Positions 33,815 to 43,250 of a stretch of DNA of 50,204 nt are shown in pieces. The notes beneath the pieces are model-generated. The model saw only the letters and a list, made by a program, of their open reading frames with translations, made no database searches and was not told the origin of the DNA. The translations under genes and the position numbers were made by a program. The DNA comes from an uncultured Eubacterium sp. (GTDB lineage: Bacteria; Bacillota_A; Clostridia; Lachnospirales; Lachnospiraceae). Numbering within the stretch: the stretch's first letter is position 1; each line of letters opens with the position of its first letter. The stretch lies in contig CAJUSH010000025.1 in NCBI GenBank assembly GCA_910589045.1, forward strand, positions 1 to 50,204, read 5' to 3'.

Positions 33815-36805
33815 TTAAAAGGAACCGTCCTCCAGCAGTGACTCAAAGGTTTCCGGGTTCATCAGTATCTGACGCGGCTTTGTGCCCTCCTCCGGGCCTA
33901 CCACCCCGGCCTCCTCCAGCTGATCCATAATGCGCGCCGCACGGTTAAAGCCGATCTTAAAATAGCGCTGCAGCATGCCTATAGAAGCCTTATCCTTATC
34001 CATGAGCAGCTTCGCTGCATCTACAAAATAGGCATCTCTGCCGCCTGCATCCGATCCGGATGACGAAGCTCCCCCGCCGCCCGCGGCACCGCTCTCGGAA
34101 ATTTTACTCATTTTTTCCTCGATGGAGGTGTCATAGGATGCCTGGCCATAGCTTTCCTTGATAAAGTCGACGACACCTGCAACCTCCTGATCAGAAACGA
34201 ACGCCCCCTGCACACGCATCGGCTTGTTAAGACCCTGCGGATAATACAGACAATCGCCCTTTCCCAGAAGCTTTTCCGCCCCCACCATGTCGAGGATCGT
34301 CCTGGAATCCACACCCGAGGTCACGGAAAACGCAATACGGCTCGGCATGTTCGCCTTGATCAGGCCGGTGATGACATTGACGGAGGGCCGCTGCGTTGCA
34401 ATGATCAGATGAATACCGCAGGCCCGCGCAAGCTGCGCCAGACGGCAGACAGCATCCTCCACATCCCCTGGTGCCACCATCATCAGATCCGCAAGCTCAT
34501 CCACGATGATCACGATCTGCGGCAGCTTCTTTGGCTTGTCCCCGCCTTCAATATCCGCGATGGCATCAATTTTCGCATTATAGCCCTTCAGGTCACGCAC
34601 ACCGCACTCCGCGAATTTCTGGTAGCGCTCCATCATTTCGGCAACCGCCCAGTTCAGCGCGCCCGCCGCTTTTTTCGGGTCCGTCACAACCGGGATGAAC
34701 AGGTGCGGGATGCCGTTGTAGATCGACAGCTCTACCACCTTCGGATCGATCAGGATAAGCTTTACCTCCTCCGGGTCAGCCCGGTAAAGAATGGACATAA
34801 TAATCGTATTGATACAAACCGATTTACCGGAACCGGTAGCTCCCGCAATCAGAAGATGCGGCATTTTTGCAATATCCGCCATGATCACCTGACCGCCGAT
34901 ATCCCGCCCCGCCGCAAAAGCGATGGGGGAGGCATGATTCTGAAACTCCTCCGATTCAAGCAAATCCCGCAGCATGACCGGAAGGGTCTCCTTGTTCGGC
35001 ACCTCGATTCCGATAGCCGCCTTTCCCGGGATCGGCGCCTCCATACGAATGTCTGCCGCCGCAAGATTCAGCTTAATGTCATCCGTCAGATTCACGATCT
35101 TGCTCACCTTCACGCCGGTCTCCGGCTGTATCTCATAGCGGGTCACCGTAGGTCCGCAGCTCACGTTCAGGATCGTCACGCTCACACCGAAGTTTTTCAG
35201 CGTCTGCTGGAGCTTCAGCGCGGTTTCCTGCAGGTGCTGTTTGCTGTCACCCTGCAGGCGCGGGTCACCCTTTTTCAGCAGATCGGTAGACGGATATACA
35301 TACGTACGATTCTCGTCAGCCTGCAGCTCGATCTCCGCGGCGATGGCATCGGCCGCCTCCTGCGTGGATACCGTATCCTTTTTTGAGCCGCGCGCGGAAA
35401 AGGTAGGTACACCGCCGTGTACTTTTGCGGGAGCAGACCTGGGTCTTTCCGGCACCGCCGGTTCCTCCGGCTCTTCCGGCTCCGCACAAAGCGGCTTCGG
35501 CGGCTCTGCGCGAAGCAGCTCCTGCGCCGCCGGCTCCACACGGGCCGGCTCCTGCTCTCCCGGCTGTGCATAAAGCGGCTTCGGCTCGATTGGTTCCACG
35601 TGAACCGGCTCCTGTACGGTCGGCTCCGCCGTGAAAGGCAGCGGTTCCGACACGGAAGACTCCGCCACAGCAGACAGGGGCGCCGCCTCCGTCCGGGGCT
35701 GTCCGATTCCGGGCGTCAATATTTCTGGAAGCCCTCCGTCCGTCGAAGGGCACACCGGGTCGGCCTGCGGTGTAATGATCGACGGCTCCTGTCCGATCTG
35801 CGCAAAAAGCTTCTCCAGCTCCGGCGAAAATACAGGCATCTCCTCTTTTTTCTCCTCCTCTGGTTCGGATGCTTCCAGGGGACGCAGACTCACCTGCCGC
35901 TGTGCGACCACCGCAGGCTCCGGCTCCATCACGGCTCCGGCGGAAAGAGGCTCCGGCAGCACATCCTGCTCCTTTTCTTTTTTGCGCGCAAAAGGCAGGA
36001 GTGAACCGGTTCCACGGCCCGCATCTGCCGAAAAGCTCTCCGGCGTTATCTCCTTGAGCGCCTGCGAATATCCTCTTTCTGCATCGTCCGCCGTCAGCTT
36101 CGTATCGATTGACACACCGGAAACCTTCTTTTCCATGCGCCTAAGCTCCCGCTCCTCCCTGCGCTGCTCCTGAATCACGCGGCGCCGCTCGTTTCCCTCC
36201 TTTGCGGACTGGTAAACGCGTCTTCCGCCCTTTTCCACATGCCTCCACGCAGATCGCTCCGTCACCACGACCATTGTAATGATAAGTACAATAAAATCAA
36301 TCACAAACGCACTGATTCTCCCAAGGTTCGGACAGATCAGCCAGGAAAAAAGTCCCCCGAAAAAACCGCCGCCATTGTGCTCCTTCACACTGTTCAGGTA
36401 GGAATTAACGGGCGAATAGTCATCCGTCACACCTGCGATCAGTTCCAGAAAAAGACAGAGGAAGCACACAAAAAGAATTGCAGCAATCGTCTTGATCACC
36501 GCAACACGGTTTTTCCCATTGGACATAATGAACACGGTTCCGATAAAAAGAAAAATCGGAAAAAAATAGGCGATCAGTCCGAACAGTCCGAACAGAATAT
36601 CACTCAAAATCCCGCCCACCGTTCCGCCGATTCCCAGATTACTGATAAACAGCACAACGGAAACCGCCAGCATGACCCAGAGAATCACTTCCCGGTAAAT
36701 CGTCTCGCTGTACGCTTCCGTCTCCTTCACGTTTTTTGTCTTTGTGTTTTTTGACATGGATCTGCCGCCTGTGCGGGCATTTCCCTTCTTTGTCTGACCA
36801 GCCAT
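33815..36805 (-). CDS. DNA translocase FtsK/SpoIIIE
   Basis: A 996-residue chromosome-segregation motor. Four or five membrane helices (about residues 40-185) anchor it at the septum. A charged, Pro/Glu-rich linker (about 200-490) contains repeated EP-rich units. The motor has Walker A GATGSGKSVC, the LILIDPKVVELSIYNG segment, Walker B IVIIVDELADLMM, and the IIATQRPSVNVITGLIKANMP signature. A gamma winged-helix domain that reads DNA polarity is at the C-terminus (AKLLMDKDKASIGMLQRYFKI). One such protein may serve both division and sporulation. Start 36805 was chosen over an in-frame TTG six bases upstream. Confidence 0.95.
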   Translation of the reverse strand: MAGQTKKGNARTGGRSMSKNTKTKNVKETEAYSETIYREVILWVMLAVSVVLFISNLGIGGTVGGILSDILFGLFGLIAYFFPIFLFIGTVFIMSNGKNRVAVIKTIAAILFVCFLCLFLELIAGVTDDYSPVNSYLNSVKEHNGGGFFGGLFSWLICPNLGRISAFVIDFIVLIITMVVVTERSAWRHVEKGGRRVYQSAKEGNERRRVIQEQRREERELRRMEKKVSGVSIDTKLTADDAERGYSQALKEITPESFSADAGRGTGSLLPFARKKEKEQDVLPEPLSAGAVMEPEPAVVAQRQVSLRPLEASEPEEEKKEEMPVFSPELEKLFAQIGQEPSIITPQADPVCPSTDGGLPEILTPGIGQPRTEAAPLSAVAESSVSEPLPFTAEPTVQEPVHVEPIEPKPLYAQPGEQEPARVEPAAQELLRAEPPKPLCAEPEEPEEPAVPERPRSAPAKVHGGVPTFSARGSKKDTVSTQEAADAIAAEIELQADENRTYVYPSTDLLKKGDPRLQGDSKQHLQETALKLQQTLKNFGVSVTILNVSCGPTVTRYEIQPETGVKVSKIVNLTDDIKLNLAAADIRMEAPIPGKAAIGIEVPNKETLPVMLRDLLESEEFQNHASPIAFAAGRDIGGQVIMADIAKMPHLLIAGATGSGKSVCINTIIMSILYRADPEEVKLILIDPKVVELSIYNGIPHLFIPVVTDPKKAAGALNWAVAEMMERYQKFAECGVRDLKGYNAKIDAIADIEGGDKPKKLPQIVIIVDELADLMMVAPGDVEDAVCRLAQLARACGIHLIIATQRPSVNVITGLIKANMPSRIAFSVTSGVDSRTILDMVGAEKLLGKGDCLYYPQGLNKPMRVQGAFVSDQEVAGVVDFIKESYGQASYDTSIEEKMSKISESGAAGGGGASSSGSDAGGRDAYFVDAAKLLMDKDKASIGMLQRYFKIGFNRAARIMDQLEEAGVVGPEEGTKPRQILMNPETFESLLEDGSF

Positions 36806-36820
36806 TTCCAAACTCCTTTA

Positions 36821-37696
36821 CTACTCTACGAAATACGAGCCAACACAGATCACACCCACGATCAGGCAGTACACCGCAAACCCGGTAAACCGCTTCTGGC
36901 GCACGACATAGAGCATCGCCTTGATGCAGATGTATCCCACAACCGCCGCAACCGCCATACCGATAAGGTAATATAAAACCTCCGTCTGGGTAAATTCCAC
37001 GCTTGCAATATCCTTCAGCTCAAACACCAGCGAGCCAAGCACCGCGGGAATCGACATAATGAAGGAATATTTAACCGCAAATTTCCGGTTAAAGCCGCTG
37101 AGCAGGCATGCCGTGATCGTCGTACCGGAGCGGGAAAGACCCGGCATGGTCGCAATGCCCTGTGCAATGCCGATAATAAAGGCATTGGAGTAGGTGACCT
37201 GCTTCGGCATCTTCTCGCCGCCCTTCACATGGTCTGCCAGAAAGAGCAGAATGCTTGTTCCGATGAGACAGATACCAGGAATAAGCACGATCTTTGACGC
37301 CATCTCCACAAGATCCGCGTCCAGGACACCGATAATCCCGGTTGGAATCGTAGAAACGATCACCAGCATCACGAACTTTCGATAGCCGTTGCAGACCACG
37401 CGATGATAGCCTCCCTTTGACCGGTGTGCCAGGTTTGTAAAGAAAATACCGATATTTTTGCATGCATCGGCAATGATGGCGAAGCCCTCCACGATCATTT
37501 TCCAGATATCCTTATAATAAACGGCAAAGATCGCCAGCAGTGTACCGAGATGCAGAATCACGTCAAAGAGCAGTCCTCCCACATTATCCACATCAAAAAA
37601 AATCTTGAACAACGCCAGATGCCCGGAGCTGCTCACCGGAAGAAATTCTGTAATTCCCTGAATGATACCCATCAGAATCGCTTCTAATAATGACAT
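36821..37696 (-). CDS. uppP: Undecaprenyl-diphosphatase
   Basis: A 291-residue integral membrane enzyme that recycles the lipid carrier for cell-wall synthesis and gives some bacitracin resistance. The first conserved region is GIIQGITEFLPVSSSGHL and the second is GIAQGIATMPGLSRSGTTI, both containing catalytic residues. About eight helices. A loop near residue 85-110 (FTNLAHRSKGGYHRVVCNG) is longer than in E. coli, as often in Clostridia. It lies 15 bases before ftsK and has AAGGAGG. Confidence 0.95.
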   Translation of the reverse strand: MSLLEAILMGIIQGITEFLPVSSSGHLALFKIFFDVDNVGGLLFDVILHLGTLLAIFAVYYKDIWKMIVEGFAIIADACKNIGIFFTNLAHRSKGGYHRVVCNGYRKFVMLVIVSTIPTGIIGVLDADLVEMASKIVLIPGICLIGTSILLFLADHVKGGEKMPKQVTYSNAFIIGIAQGIATMPGLSRSGTTITACLLSGFNRKFAVKYSFIMSIPAVLGSLVFELKDIASVEFTQTEVLYYLIGMAVAAVVGYICIKAMLYVVRQKRFTGFAVYCLIVGVICVGSYFVE

Positions 37697-37811
37697 TCTG
37701 TGCCTCCTTTTCGAGAAATACCCATATATTTCTATATATTAGCACATTCCGGAATAAATGTCATCAAATTTTTGCCGTGCAGCCTGCATCTAAAACTACA
37801 CAAACAAAAGC

Positions 37812-38507
37812 CTAAGCCCCCTTCCTCTCGTCAATGATCGCGTGCAGCCTGCAAAGCGCCTGATGCAGGCCGCCGACCTCGTTGATCAGCCCCTCCTCCA
37901 CGGTCTGCGGGCCGACAAGCACGGTTCCGAGGTCCTTCGAGAGCATACCCGTGTTCAGCATCAGCTCCTCCAGGCGCTTCTGCGCGATTCCGCAGTGGCT
38001 TGAAACGAATCCGGTTATCCGATCCTGAATCTGCTGAAAATAGTCGTACGTCTGGGGTGCTCCGATGGTCAGGCCGTTGAGCCGCACCGGATGCACGACC
38101 ATCGTCCCGGTTGGCACAATAAAGGAATAGTCCGTGGATACTGCCAGCGGCACGCCGATGGAATGACTGCCGCCCAGCACCAGGGAAACCGTAGGCTTTG
38201 ACATGGAGGCGATCATCTCCGCAATGGCAAGCCCGGACTCCACGTCCCCGCCCATCGTATTCAAGAGCAGCAAAAGCCCGTCCACCTCCGGGTTTTCCTC
38301 CACCTCCGCCAGCTTTGGCAGAACGTGCTCATACTTGGTCGCTTTCGTCGAATTGGGGAGCACATCATGTCCCTCCACCTCCCCGATGATCGTCATCAGC
38401 TGGATGCGGTGATCCCGCACCGGATCCTCCAAATTTGTTACACCGTACTCCTTCACATCATCATTTTCTGTCCCGCTCTGATTTGCTGTCTCCTGCACCT
38501 GATCCAT
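37812..38507 (-). CDS. tepA: ClpP/TepA-family serine protease-like protein
   Basis: A 231-residue ClpP-fold protein of the translocation-enhancing TepA family. Conserved segments are LLLLLNTMGGDVESGLAIAE, the nucleophile region LVLGGSHSIGVPLA, and the histidine in MVVHPVR. In Bacillus subtilis tepA also neighbours spoIIIE, so the gene order is conserved. The start at 38507 was chosen because AAGGAGG lies 8 bases upstream and would otherwise be inside the coding sequence. The true substrate is not known. Confidence 0.87.
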   Translation of the reverse strand: MDQVQETANQSGTENDDVKEYGVTNLEDPVRDHRIQLMTIIGEVEGHDVLPNSTKATKYEHVLPKLAEVEENPEVDGLLLLLNTMGGDVESGLAIAEMIASMSKPTVSLVLGGSHSIGVPLAVSTDYSFIVPTGTMVVHPVRLNGLTIGAPQTYDYFQQIQDRITGFVSSHCGIAQKRLEELMLNTGMLSKDLGTVLVGPQTVEEGLINEVGGLHQALCRLHAIIDERKGA

Positions 38508-38685
38508 TGCATCGTCCTCCTTTTTCATGCTTTTTTGCGTATCCTAAACGAACCGAAACGGCAGCACAAGCATACCGCTGCTTTTCTGCTGTAGAAAATT
38601 TATCAAAAAATTCACCGGAATTTCCTATCTGGTAAAAAGTATGCCCGTATTTGAACAAAGCATGTACACCGAAAATAAGTTTTCC

Positions 38686-38733
38686 TTGACATTCGTACGA
38701 AATCATACTATACTGTTTCGTACGATTTCATAC
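38686..38733 (+). promoter_or_regulatory. marR-MATE promoter with paired operator sites
   Basis: TTGACA (38686-38691), 17-base spacer, TATACT (38709-38714). Two near-identical 17-base sites, TTCGTACGA(A/T)(A/T)TCATAC pattern, lie at 38692-38708 (inside the spacer) and 38717-38733 (just past -10), 25 bases apart. The segments CGTACGAAA and TTTCGTACG (38694-38702 and 38716-38724) form an inverted repeat. This layout fits autorepression by the MarR protein encoded next. Confidence 0.75.
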
Positions 38734-38748
38734 AAAAGGAGACCGAAC

Positions 38749-39186
38749 ATGCTAAGCTATACTTCAAAAGAAATGAAACGTTTTAATCATCTGCTCGGTG
38801 AAACTCATGCGGTTTATCACGAAATATCTTTAAAAATGGGACTCTCCGACAGCGCCATGAACATCCTCTATACGATCTGCGATAACGGCGACTCCTGCCC
38901 GCTGCACGAGATCTGCCGTCTCTCCGGACTGAGCAAGCAGACGGTCAATTCCGCCATCCGAAAGCTCGAGGCGGATGGTATACTGTATTTAAAGCCCGTC
39001 GGAGGCAGAAACAAGGATGTCTGCCTGACAGACGCCGGAAAAGCACTCGCCGGGCGCACGGCCATACGGATCATCCGTGCGGAAAACGAGATTTTTGCCT
39101 CATGGCCAAAGGCCGATATCGAAACATATCTGGAACTCACGGAAAAGTTCCTTGTAGAAATCAGAAAAAAAGCGGCGGAACTCTAA
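38749..39186 (+). CDS. MarR-family transcriptional regulator
   Basis: A 145-residue winged-helix regulator. The DNA-binding region is CPLHEICRLSGLSKQTVNSAIRKLEADGILYL followed by the wing KPVGGRNKDVCLTDAGKAL. Flanking helices form the dimer interface. Start 38749 has AAGGAGA 6 bases upstream; the upstream open frame has no suitable site. It is 38 bases before a MATE exporter gene, so it probably represses both itself and the exporter until a toxic ligand binds. Confidence 0.9.
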   Translation: MLSYTSKEMKRFNHLLGETHAVYHEISLKMGLSDSAMNILYTICDNGDSCPLHEICRLSGLSKQTVNSAIRKLEADGILYLKPVGGRNKDVCLTDAGKALAGRTAIRIIRAENEIFASWPKADIETYLELTEKFLVEIRKKAAEL

Positions 39187-39224
39187 ATCCGCACTGCATC
39201 ATCAGAAGTAAGAGGAACCACACG

Positions 39225-40559
39225 ATGAAACACAAGATTCAATTATCAGATCATTTTAACTGCAAAAGACTTTTGCGCTATACCTTCCCGTCCATTGTCA
39301 TGCTCGTATTCACCTCGATCTACGGCGTTGTTGACGGTTTTTTCGTCTCAAATTTCGTTGGAAAAACGCCCTTCACCGCGGTGAATTTCATCATGCCCTT
39401 TTTGATGATCCTCGGCTCCATCGGCTTTATGTTCGGAACCGGCGGCGGCGCACTCATCGCAAAAACTCTTGGGGAAGGAAAAAAAGAGCTGGCAAACAGC
39501 CTGTTTTCACTCATCGTCTATATATCGATCGTCTCCGGAATCGCCCTGGCCGTGATCGGTCTGATCCTGATCCGTCCGATTGCGGCGATGCTTGGCGCAG
39601 ATGGGCTGCTGCTCGAGGACAGTATCCGCTACGGGCGCATCATTTTACTTGCGATCCCCGCCTACATCCTCCAGTTTGAATTTCAATGCCTGTTTTCCAC
39701 AGCCGAAAAGCCGACGCTCGGCCTCATTGTGACGGTCGCCTCCGGCCTGGCGAACATGGCGGGCGATGCGCTGTTTGTGGCGGTATTCCGCTGGGATCTG
39801 GAAGGCGCGGCGCTCGCAACGGCACTCAGCCAGTTTGTAGGCGGCGTCCTGCCCCTGTTCTATTTTGCCCGCCCCAACAACAGCCTGCTGCGCCTCGGAA
39901 AAACCGTATTTGACGGCAGGGCGCTGAAAAAAATCTGCATAAACGGCTCCTCCGAGCTGATGAGCAACATCTCCATGTCCCTTGTGAGCATGCTCTACAA
40001 CGTACAGCTCCTGAAATATGCCGGCGCGGACGGCGTTGCCGCCTACGGTGTGCTCATGTATGCCAACTTTATCTTCCAGGGCGTATTCCTCGGCTATTCC
40101 GTTGGGACCGCGCCGGTCATCGGATACCATTACGGAGCCGGAAACCACGACGAGCTGAGCGGTCTTCTGCGCAAAAGTCTGGCACTCATCGCCGGCTTTG
40201 CCGTGAGCATGTTCACCGTTTCCTATGTGCTCTCCCGCCCCCTGGCCGCTGTTTTTGTGGGCTACGACGAGGAACTGCTGCTGCTGACCATCCGCGCCTT
40301 CCGGATCTTTTCGACTTCCTTCCTCTTTTCGGGATTTGCCATTTTCGGCTCGTCGTTTTTCACCGCGCTAAATGACGGACCAACCTCCGCCTCCATCTCC
40401 TCCCTGCGGACGCTTGTATTTCAGACGATCTGCGTTCTCCTCTTCCCCCTGATCTGGAAGGTGGACGGCATCTGGCTCTCCGTCGTGGCGGCTGAGCTTC
40501 TGGCGGTAGGCGTTACGGCAATTTTCCTGAAGGTCAGGCAGAAAAAATATCATTACTGA
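39225..40559 (+). CDS. MATE-family multidrug/metabolite exporter
   Basis: A 444-residue exporter with 12 predicted helices, using a Na+ or H+ gradient to expel cationic or organic compounds. N-terminal FPSIVMLVFTSIYGVVDGFFVSN and the second-half repeat around GSSELMSNISMSLVSMLYN are typical of the MATE/DinF family. The start at 39225 was chosen because it follows AGAGG and begins a typical basic lead (MKHKIQLSDHF). It forms an operon with the MarR regulator and ends at a bidirectional terminator. Substrate unknown. Confidence 0.9.
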   Translation: MKHKIQLSDHFNCKRLLRYTFPSIVMLVFTSIYGVVDGFFVSNFVGKTPFTAVNFIMPFLMILGSIGFMFGTGGGALIAKTLGEGKKELANSLFSLIVYISIVSGIALAVIGLILIRPIAAMLGADGLLLEDSIRYGRIILLAIPAYILQFEFQCLFSTAEKPTLGLIVTVASGLANMAGDALFVAVFRWDLEGAALATALSQFVGGVLPLFYFARPNNSLLRLGKTVFDGRALKKICINGSSELMSNISMSLVSMLYNVQLLKYAGADGVAAYGVLMYANFIFQGVFLGYSVGTAPVIGYHYGAGNHDELSGLLRKSLALIAGFAVSMFTVSYVLSRPLAAVFVGYDEELLLLTIRAFRIFSTSFLFSGFAIFGSSFFTALNDGPTSASISSLRTLVFQTICVLLFPLIWKVDGIWLSVVAAELLAVGVTAIFLKVRQKKYHY

Positions 40560-40607
40560 CACAAAAAACACCGCGGCACAAACCTGCGGCATATTTCCGA
40601 TACGACG

Positions 40608-40640
40608 AAAAAAAGGCTGCCTGAAACGGCAGCCCTTTCT
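40608..40640. terminator. Bidirectional terminator between MATE gene and glgA
   Basis: GGCTGCC and GGCAGCC pair around TGAAAC. The minus strand is followed by seven T (ending glgA), the plus strand by CTTTCTCTT (ending the MATE gene). Confidence 0.85.
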
Positions 40641-40679
40641 CTTGCATCAAACCCATTACTATCTGTCTTTTCCCGACCT

Positions 40680-42128
40680 CTATCCGATCAGGTAGTTATA
40701 CAGATTCTCATATTTATGCTTTGAGGAATTCCAGGAATAGTCGTTCGCCATACCGCGGTCGATCATCCGGTTCCAGTCCTTCTTAAAGTCAAAGAAGATA
40801 TGCTTTGCGTAGTTGATAATGCCCAGCATCTCCTCGCCGTTGTAGTTCGTGAAGGAGAAGCCGTCTCCAACGTGCTCATACTCGTTGTAAGGCTCTACGG
40901 TATCCTTTAAGCCGCCGGTCGCGCGTACGATCGGCACGGTGCCGTAACGGAAGGAAATGAGCTGTGTCAGGCCGCAGGGCTCGAAGCGGGACGGCATAAG
41001 AAACGCATCCGCAGCTGCATAGAGCTTATGGGCCAGGTCATCGCTGTAGCAGATGTTCGCGGAGATGCGGTCGCCGTACTTCCATGCGTAATGCCGGAAC
41101 ATATTCTCATACTGGGGATCTCCGGTTCCGATGACAACGAGCTGCGTGTAATCGTCCACGATGCGGTCGATCACGTAATTGATCAGATCCAGACCCTTCT
41201 GGTCGGTCAGGCGGGAAATCAGGCCGATCATAAACTTCTTCTTGTCCACTGCAAGACCAAGCTCCTGCTGCAGCTTTTCCTTGTTCATCGCCTTCTTCTT
41301 GCGGAAGGATTCCGCATTGTAATTTACGTAAATCTTCGGATCGGTCGCAGGGTTGTAAACGTCGTAATCAATACCATTGACAATACCCTGCATATCAAAA
41401 TGTCTTGCCCGCAGCAGTCCGTCGAGACCCTCGCCGTAATAGGGTGTCTGAATCTCGCCTGCATAGGTATCGCTCACGGTGGTAATGTAGTCCGAATAGA
41501 CAAGACCGCCCTTGAGCATATTGGCATCCTTGTTGAACTCCAGCTTATCCGGTGTAAACAGCTCTGCCGGGAAGCCCGTCAGCCCCATCATCGTCTTTTT
41601 GTCCCATACGCCCTGGAATTTCAGGTTGTGGATCGTCATAATGGACTTCATGCCCCAATAGAACATATCCGCCTGGAACTCCGTCTTTAAGTAAACCGGG
41701 ATCAGACCGGTCTGCCAGTCGTGGCAGTGGATAATGTTCGGCTGGAAGTTGATCACCTTCAGCATCGAGAGCACTGCCTTGTCAAAAAACGTAAACTTCT
41801 CAATGTCGTAGCGGATATCACCGTAGGGAACCGCGCAGTTGAAGTACTCCTGATTATCAATAAAATAATACTTGATGCCGTCCATCTCGTACTTGAAAAT
41901 CCCCACGTACTTACTGGGAACATAAGAGCCGGTCCCCATGTAAAAATTCGTCACGTACTCGCATTCGTTGCGGAAATGCTCAGGAATACAGCTGTAAAAG
42001 GGAAGTACTACACGGATATCCCAGTACTCTTTGTCAAACTCCTTGGGCAATGCGCCGCACACATCGGCAAGACCACCGGTCTTGATAAACGGTACACACT
42101 CTGATGCTGCAAATAAAACCTTGTTCAT
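40680..42128 (-). CDS. glgA: Glycogen synthase (ADP-glucose type)
   Basis: A 482-residue GT5 glucosyltransferase that extends alpha-1,4-glucan from ADP-glucose. The N-terminal KTGGLADVCGALPKEF is the sugar-nucleotide-binding loop; other conserved sites are HCHDWQTGLIPVYLK, the INGIDYDVYNP segment, SRLTDQKGLDLI and the C-terminal catalytic SRFEPCGLTQLISFRYG. Start at 42128, eight bases after GGAGG. No other glycogen gene is in the window. It is transcribed after a zinc-ribbon gene 73 bases upstream. Confidence 0.95.
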   Translation of the reverse strand: MNKVLFAASECVPFIKTGGLADVCGALPKEFDKEYWDIRVVLPFYSCIPEHFRNECEYVTNFYMGTGSYVPSKYVGIFKYEMDGIKYYFIDNQEYFNCAVPYGDIRYDIEKFTFFDKAVLSMLKVINFQPNIIHCHDWQTGLIPVYLKTEFQADMFYWGMKSIMTIHNLKFQGVWDKKTMMGLTGFPAELFTPDKLEFNKDANMLKGGLVYSDYITTVSDTYAGEIQTPYYGEGLDGLLRARHFDMQGIVNGIDYDVYNPATDPKIYVNYNAESFRKKKAMNKEKLQQELGLAVDKKKFMIGLISRLTDQKGLDLINYVIDRIVDDYTQLVVIGTGDPQYENMFRHYAWKYGDRISANICYSDDLAHKLYAAADAFLMPSRFEPCGLTQLISFRYGTVPIVRATGGLKDTVEPYNEYEHVGDGFSFTNYNGEEMLGIINYAKHIFFDFKKDWNRMIDRGMANDYSWNSSKHKYENLYNYLIG

Positions 42129-42201
42129 ATAATTATCCTCCAATTTTGTTTCTCATCTCTGCCTGCATATGATTTTCCGGATGTAGATCCGGCACACGCC
42201 G

Positions 42202-43107
42202 TTAATGAAAATACCGCTCCTTCAAATCGTAAACCATGCTTCTGTATAATTCCACGCATTCCTCCCTGCGGTTCGTCTCGATCAGCCGGATACAGGGGGA
42301 TAAATATTGCTGCCAGATACCCTCATAGATCTGCGCCGCGTCCTTTCGCCTGCCGATATGTTTAACAATGGTGGGCGCTACGTCATAATAAGCGTGTACC
42401 ATCTCCCCACCCTCCTCTGACTGCAGAAGGTAATTATCCCGGAAATCCCGGAGAAGCGAAAGCTCGTAACAGTCGTCCGTCTTCTGCCGGCTCTCGCACA
42501 CTGCCGTCGTGATATAGCAGAACCGGTAACGGAAGCCCGCATTGATCTCCTTTGAGGTCGCCGCTTTCAGATCGGTTTTCGGAAAATGCTTTTTCCAGAC
42601 TGCCGAAACCGCCTCGGTCCACGCTCTTCCAGACGTCTCATCCGTCTCCAGCATTGCCGGAAATACATAGACAACCATGGACAGATTCAGATCCATGGCA
42701 AGCTCCTCTTTCTTTTTACCCCGAAGCCCCTGCATCTGTTCCTTAGCCCGCTGTGCCAATGGCTCAGCCGCCTGCTCCATAAGCGGACGCGGCTCCTTTT
42801 CAGACACGTAAAAGCGATCCAGAACCGCAAGATTTCTCGCATTCTCGTACAAATATTTTTTATAAAAATCCATGTAATGTGTCTTTTTAAAATACTGCAT
42901 CGGATTCTCGATGCCGTACAACAGATTCAAAAGTGCCTCGGCAGCCTCCTCCACAGCAACCGGTCCGGGTCGGCTCTCTTCCCTGCCGCCCGCTGTCTCC
43001 TCCACGGACAGCTCCTTTCCGCAGTACATACAGATGATACGCTCCCGATCCTGCGGAATCTGCAGCTCGCCCTTGCAGTGAGGGCACACGCCTTTGATAA
43101 ATTCCAT
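42202..43107 (-). CDS. Zinc-ribbon protein with CFI-box-like C-terminal domain, function unknown
   Basis: A 301-residue protein. An N-terminal zinc ribbon (CPHCKGELQIPQDRERIICMYC in outline: two CxxC pairs) is followed by a helical middle part and a C-terminal domain with CYITTAVCESRQKTDDCYEL, then LLRDFRDNYLLQ and later AYYDVAPTIVKHI. That C-terminal pattern resembles the CFI-box domain often found at the end of zinc-ribbon proteins in Firmicutes. No enzyme motif is visible. The start at 43107 follows GGAGGAGCT directly, a short but workable gap. Confidence 0.7.
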   Translation of the reverse strand: MEFIKGVCPHCKGELQIPQDRERIICMYCGKELSVEETAGGREESRPGPVAVEEAAEALLNLLYGIENPMQYFKKTHYMDFYKKYLYENARNLAVLDRFYVSEKEPRPLMEQAAEPLAQRAKEQMQGLRGKKKEELAMDLNLSMVVYVFPAMLETDETSGRAWTEAVSAVWKKHFPKTDLKAATSKEINAGFRYRFCYITTAVCESRQKTDDCYELSLLRDFRDNYLLQSEEGGEMVHAYYDVAPTIVKHIGRRKDAAQIYEGIWQQYLSPCIRLIETNRREECVELYRSMVYDLKERYFH

Positions 43108-43215
43108 AGCTCCTCCAAATGCTTTCAGCATCAATTTTTATACTAAAACTAGTTTATCACATCCTCCGGAAATAAACAAGCCGCCAGCCAAAAAGAGTTA
43201 TTAGATAGTTGCATT

Positions 43216-43241
43216 CAAAAAGAGGATTGCAAAAGCAATCC
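43216..43241 (-). terminator. Terminator of the EIIC-like gene
   Basis: Minus strand GGATTGC and GCAATCC pair around a 4-base loop, followed by TCTTTTTG, starting 10 bases after the stop. Confidence 0.8.
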
Positions 43242-43250
43242 CCCTGTCCT

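Noticed and set aside
35400..35660. Repetitive sequence within ftsK as a separate repeat element
   Set aside because: The recurring GGCTC-rich pattern encodes the EP-rich linker of the FtsK protein in frame and is ordinary for that linker.
39102..39224. N-terminal extension of the MATE protein overlapping marR
   Set aside because: The extra residues are basic and unlike MATE proteins, and a ribosome-binding site precedes the ATG at 39225.
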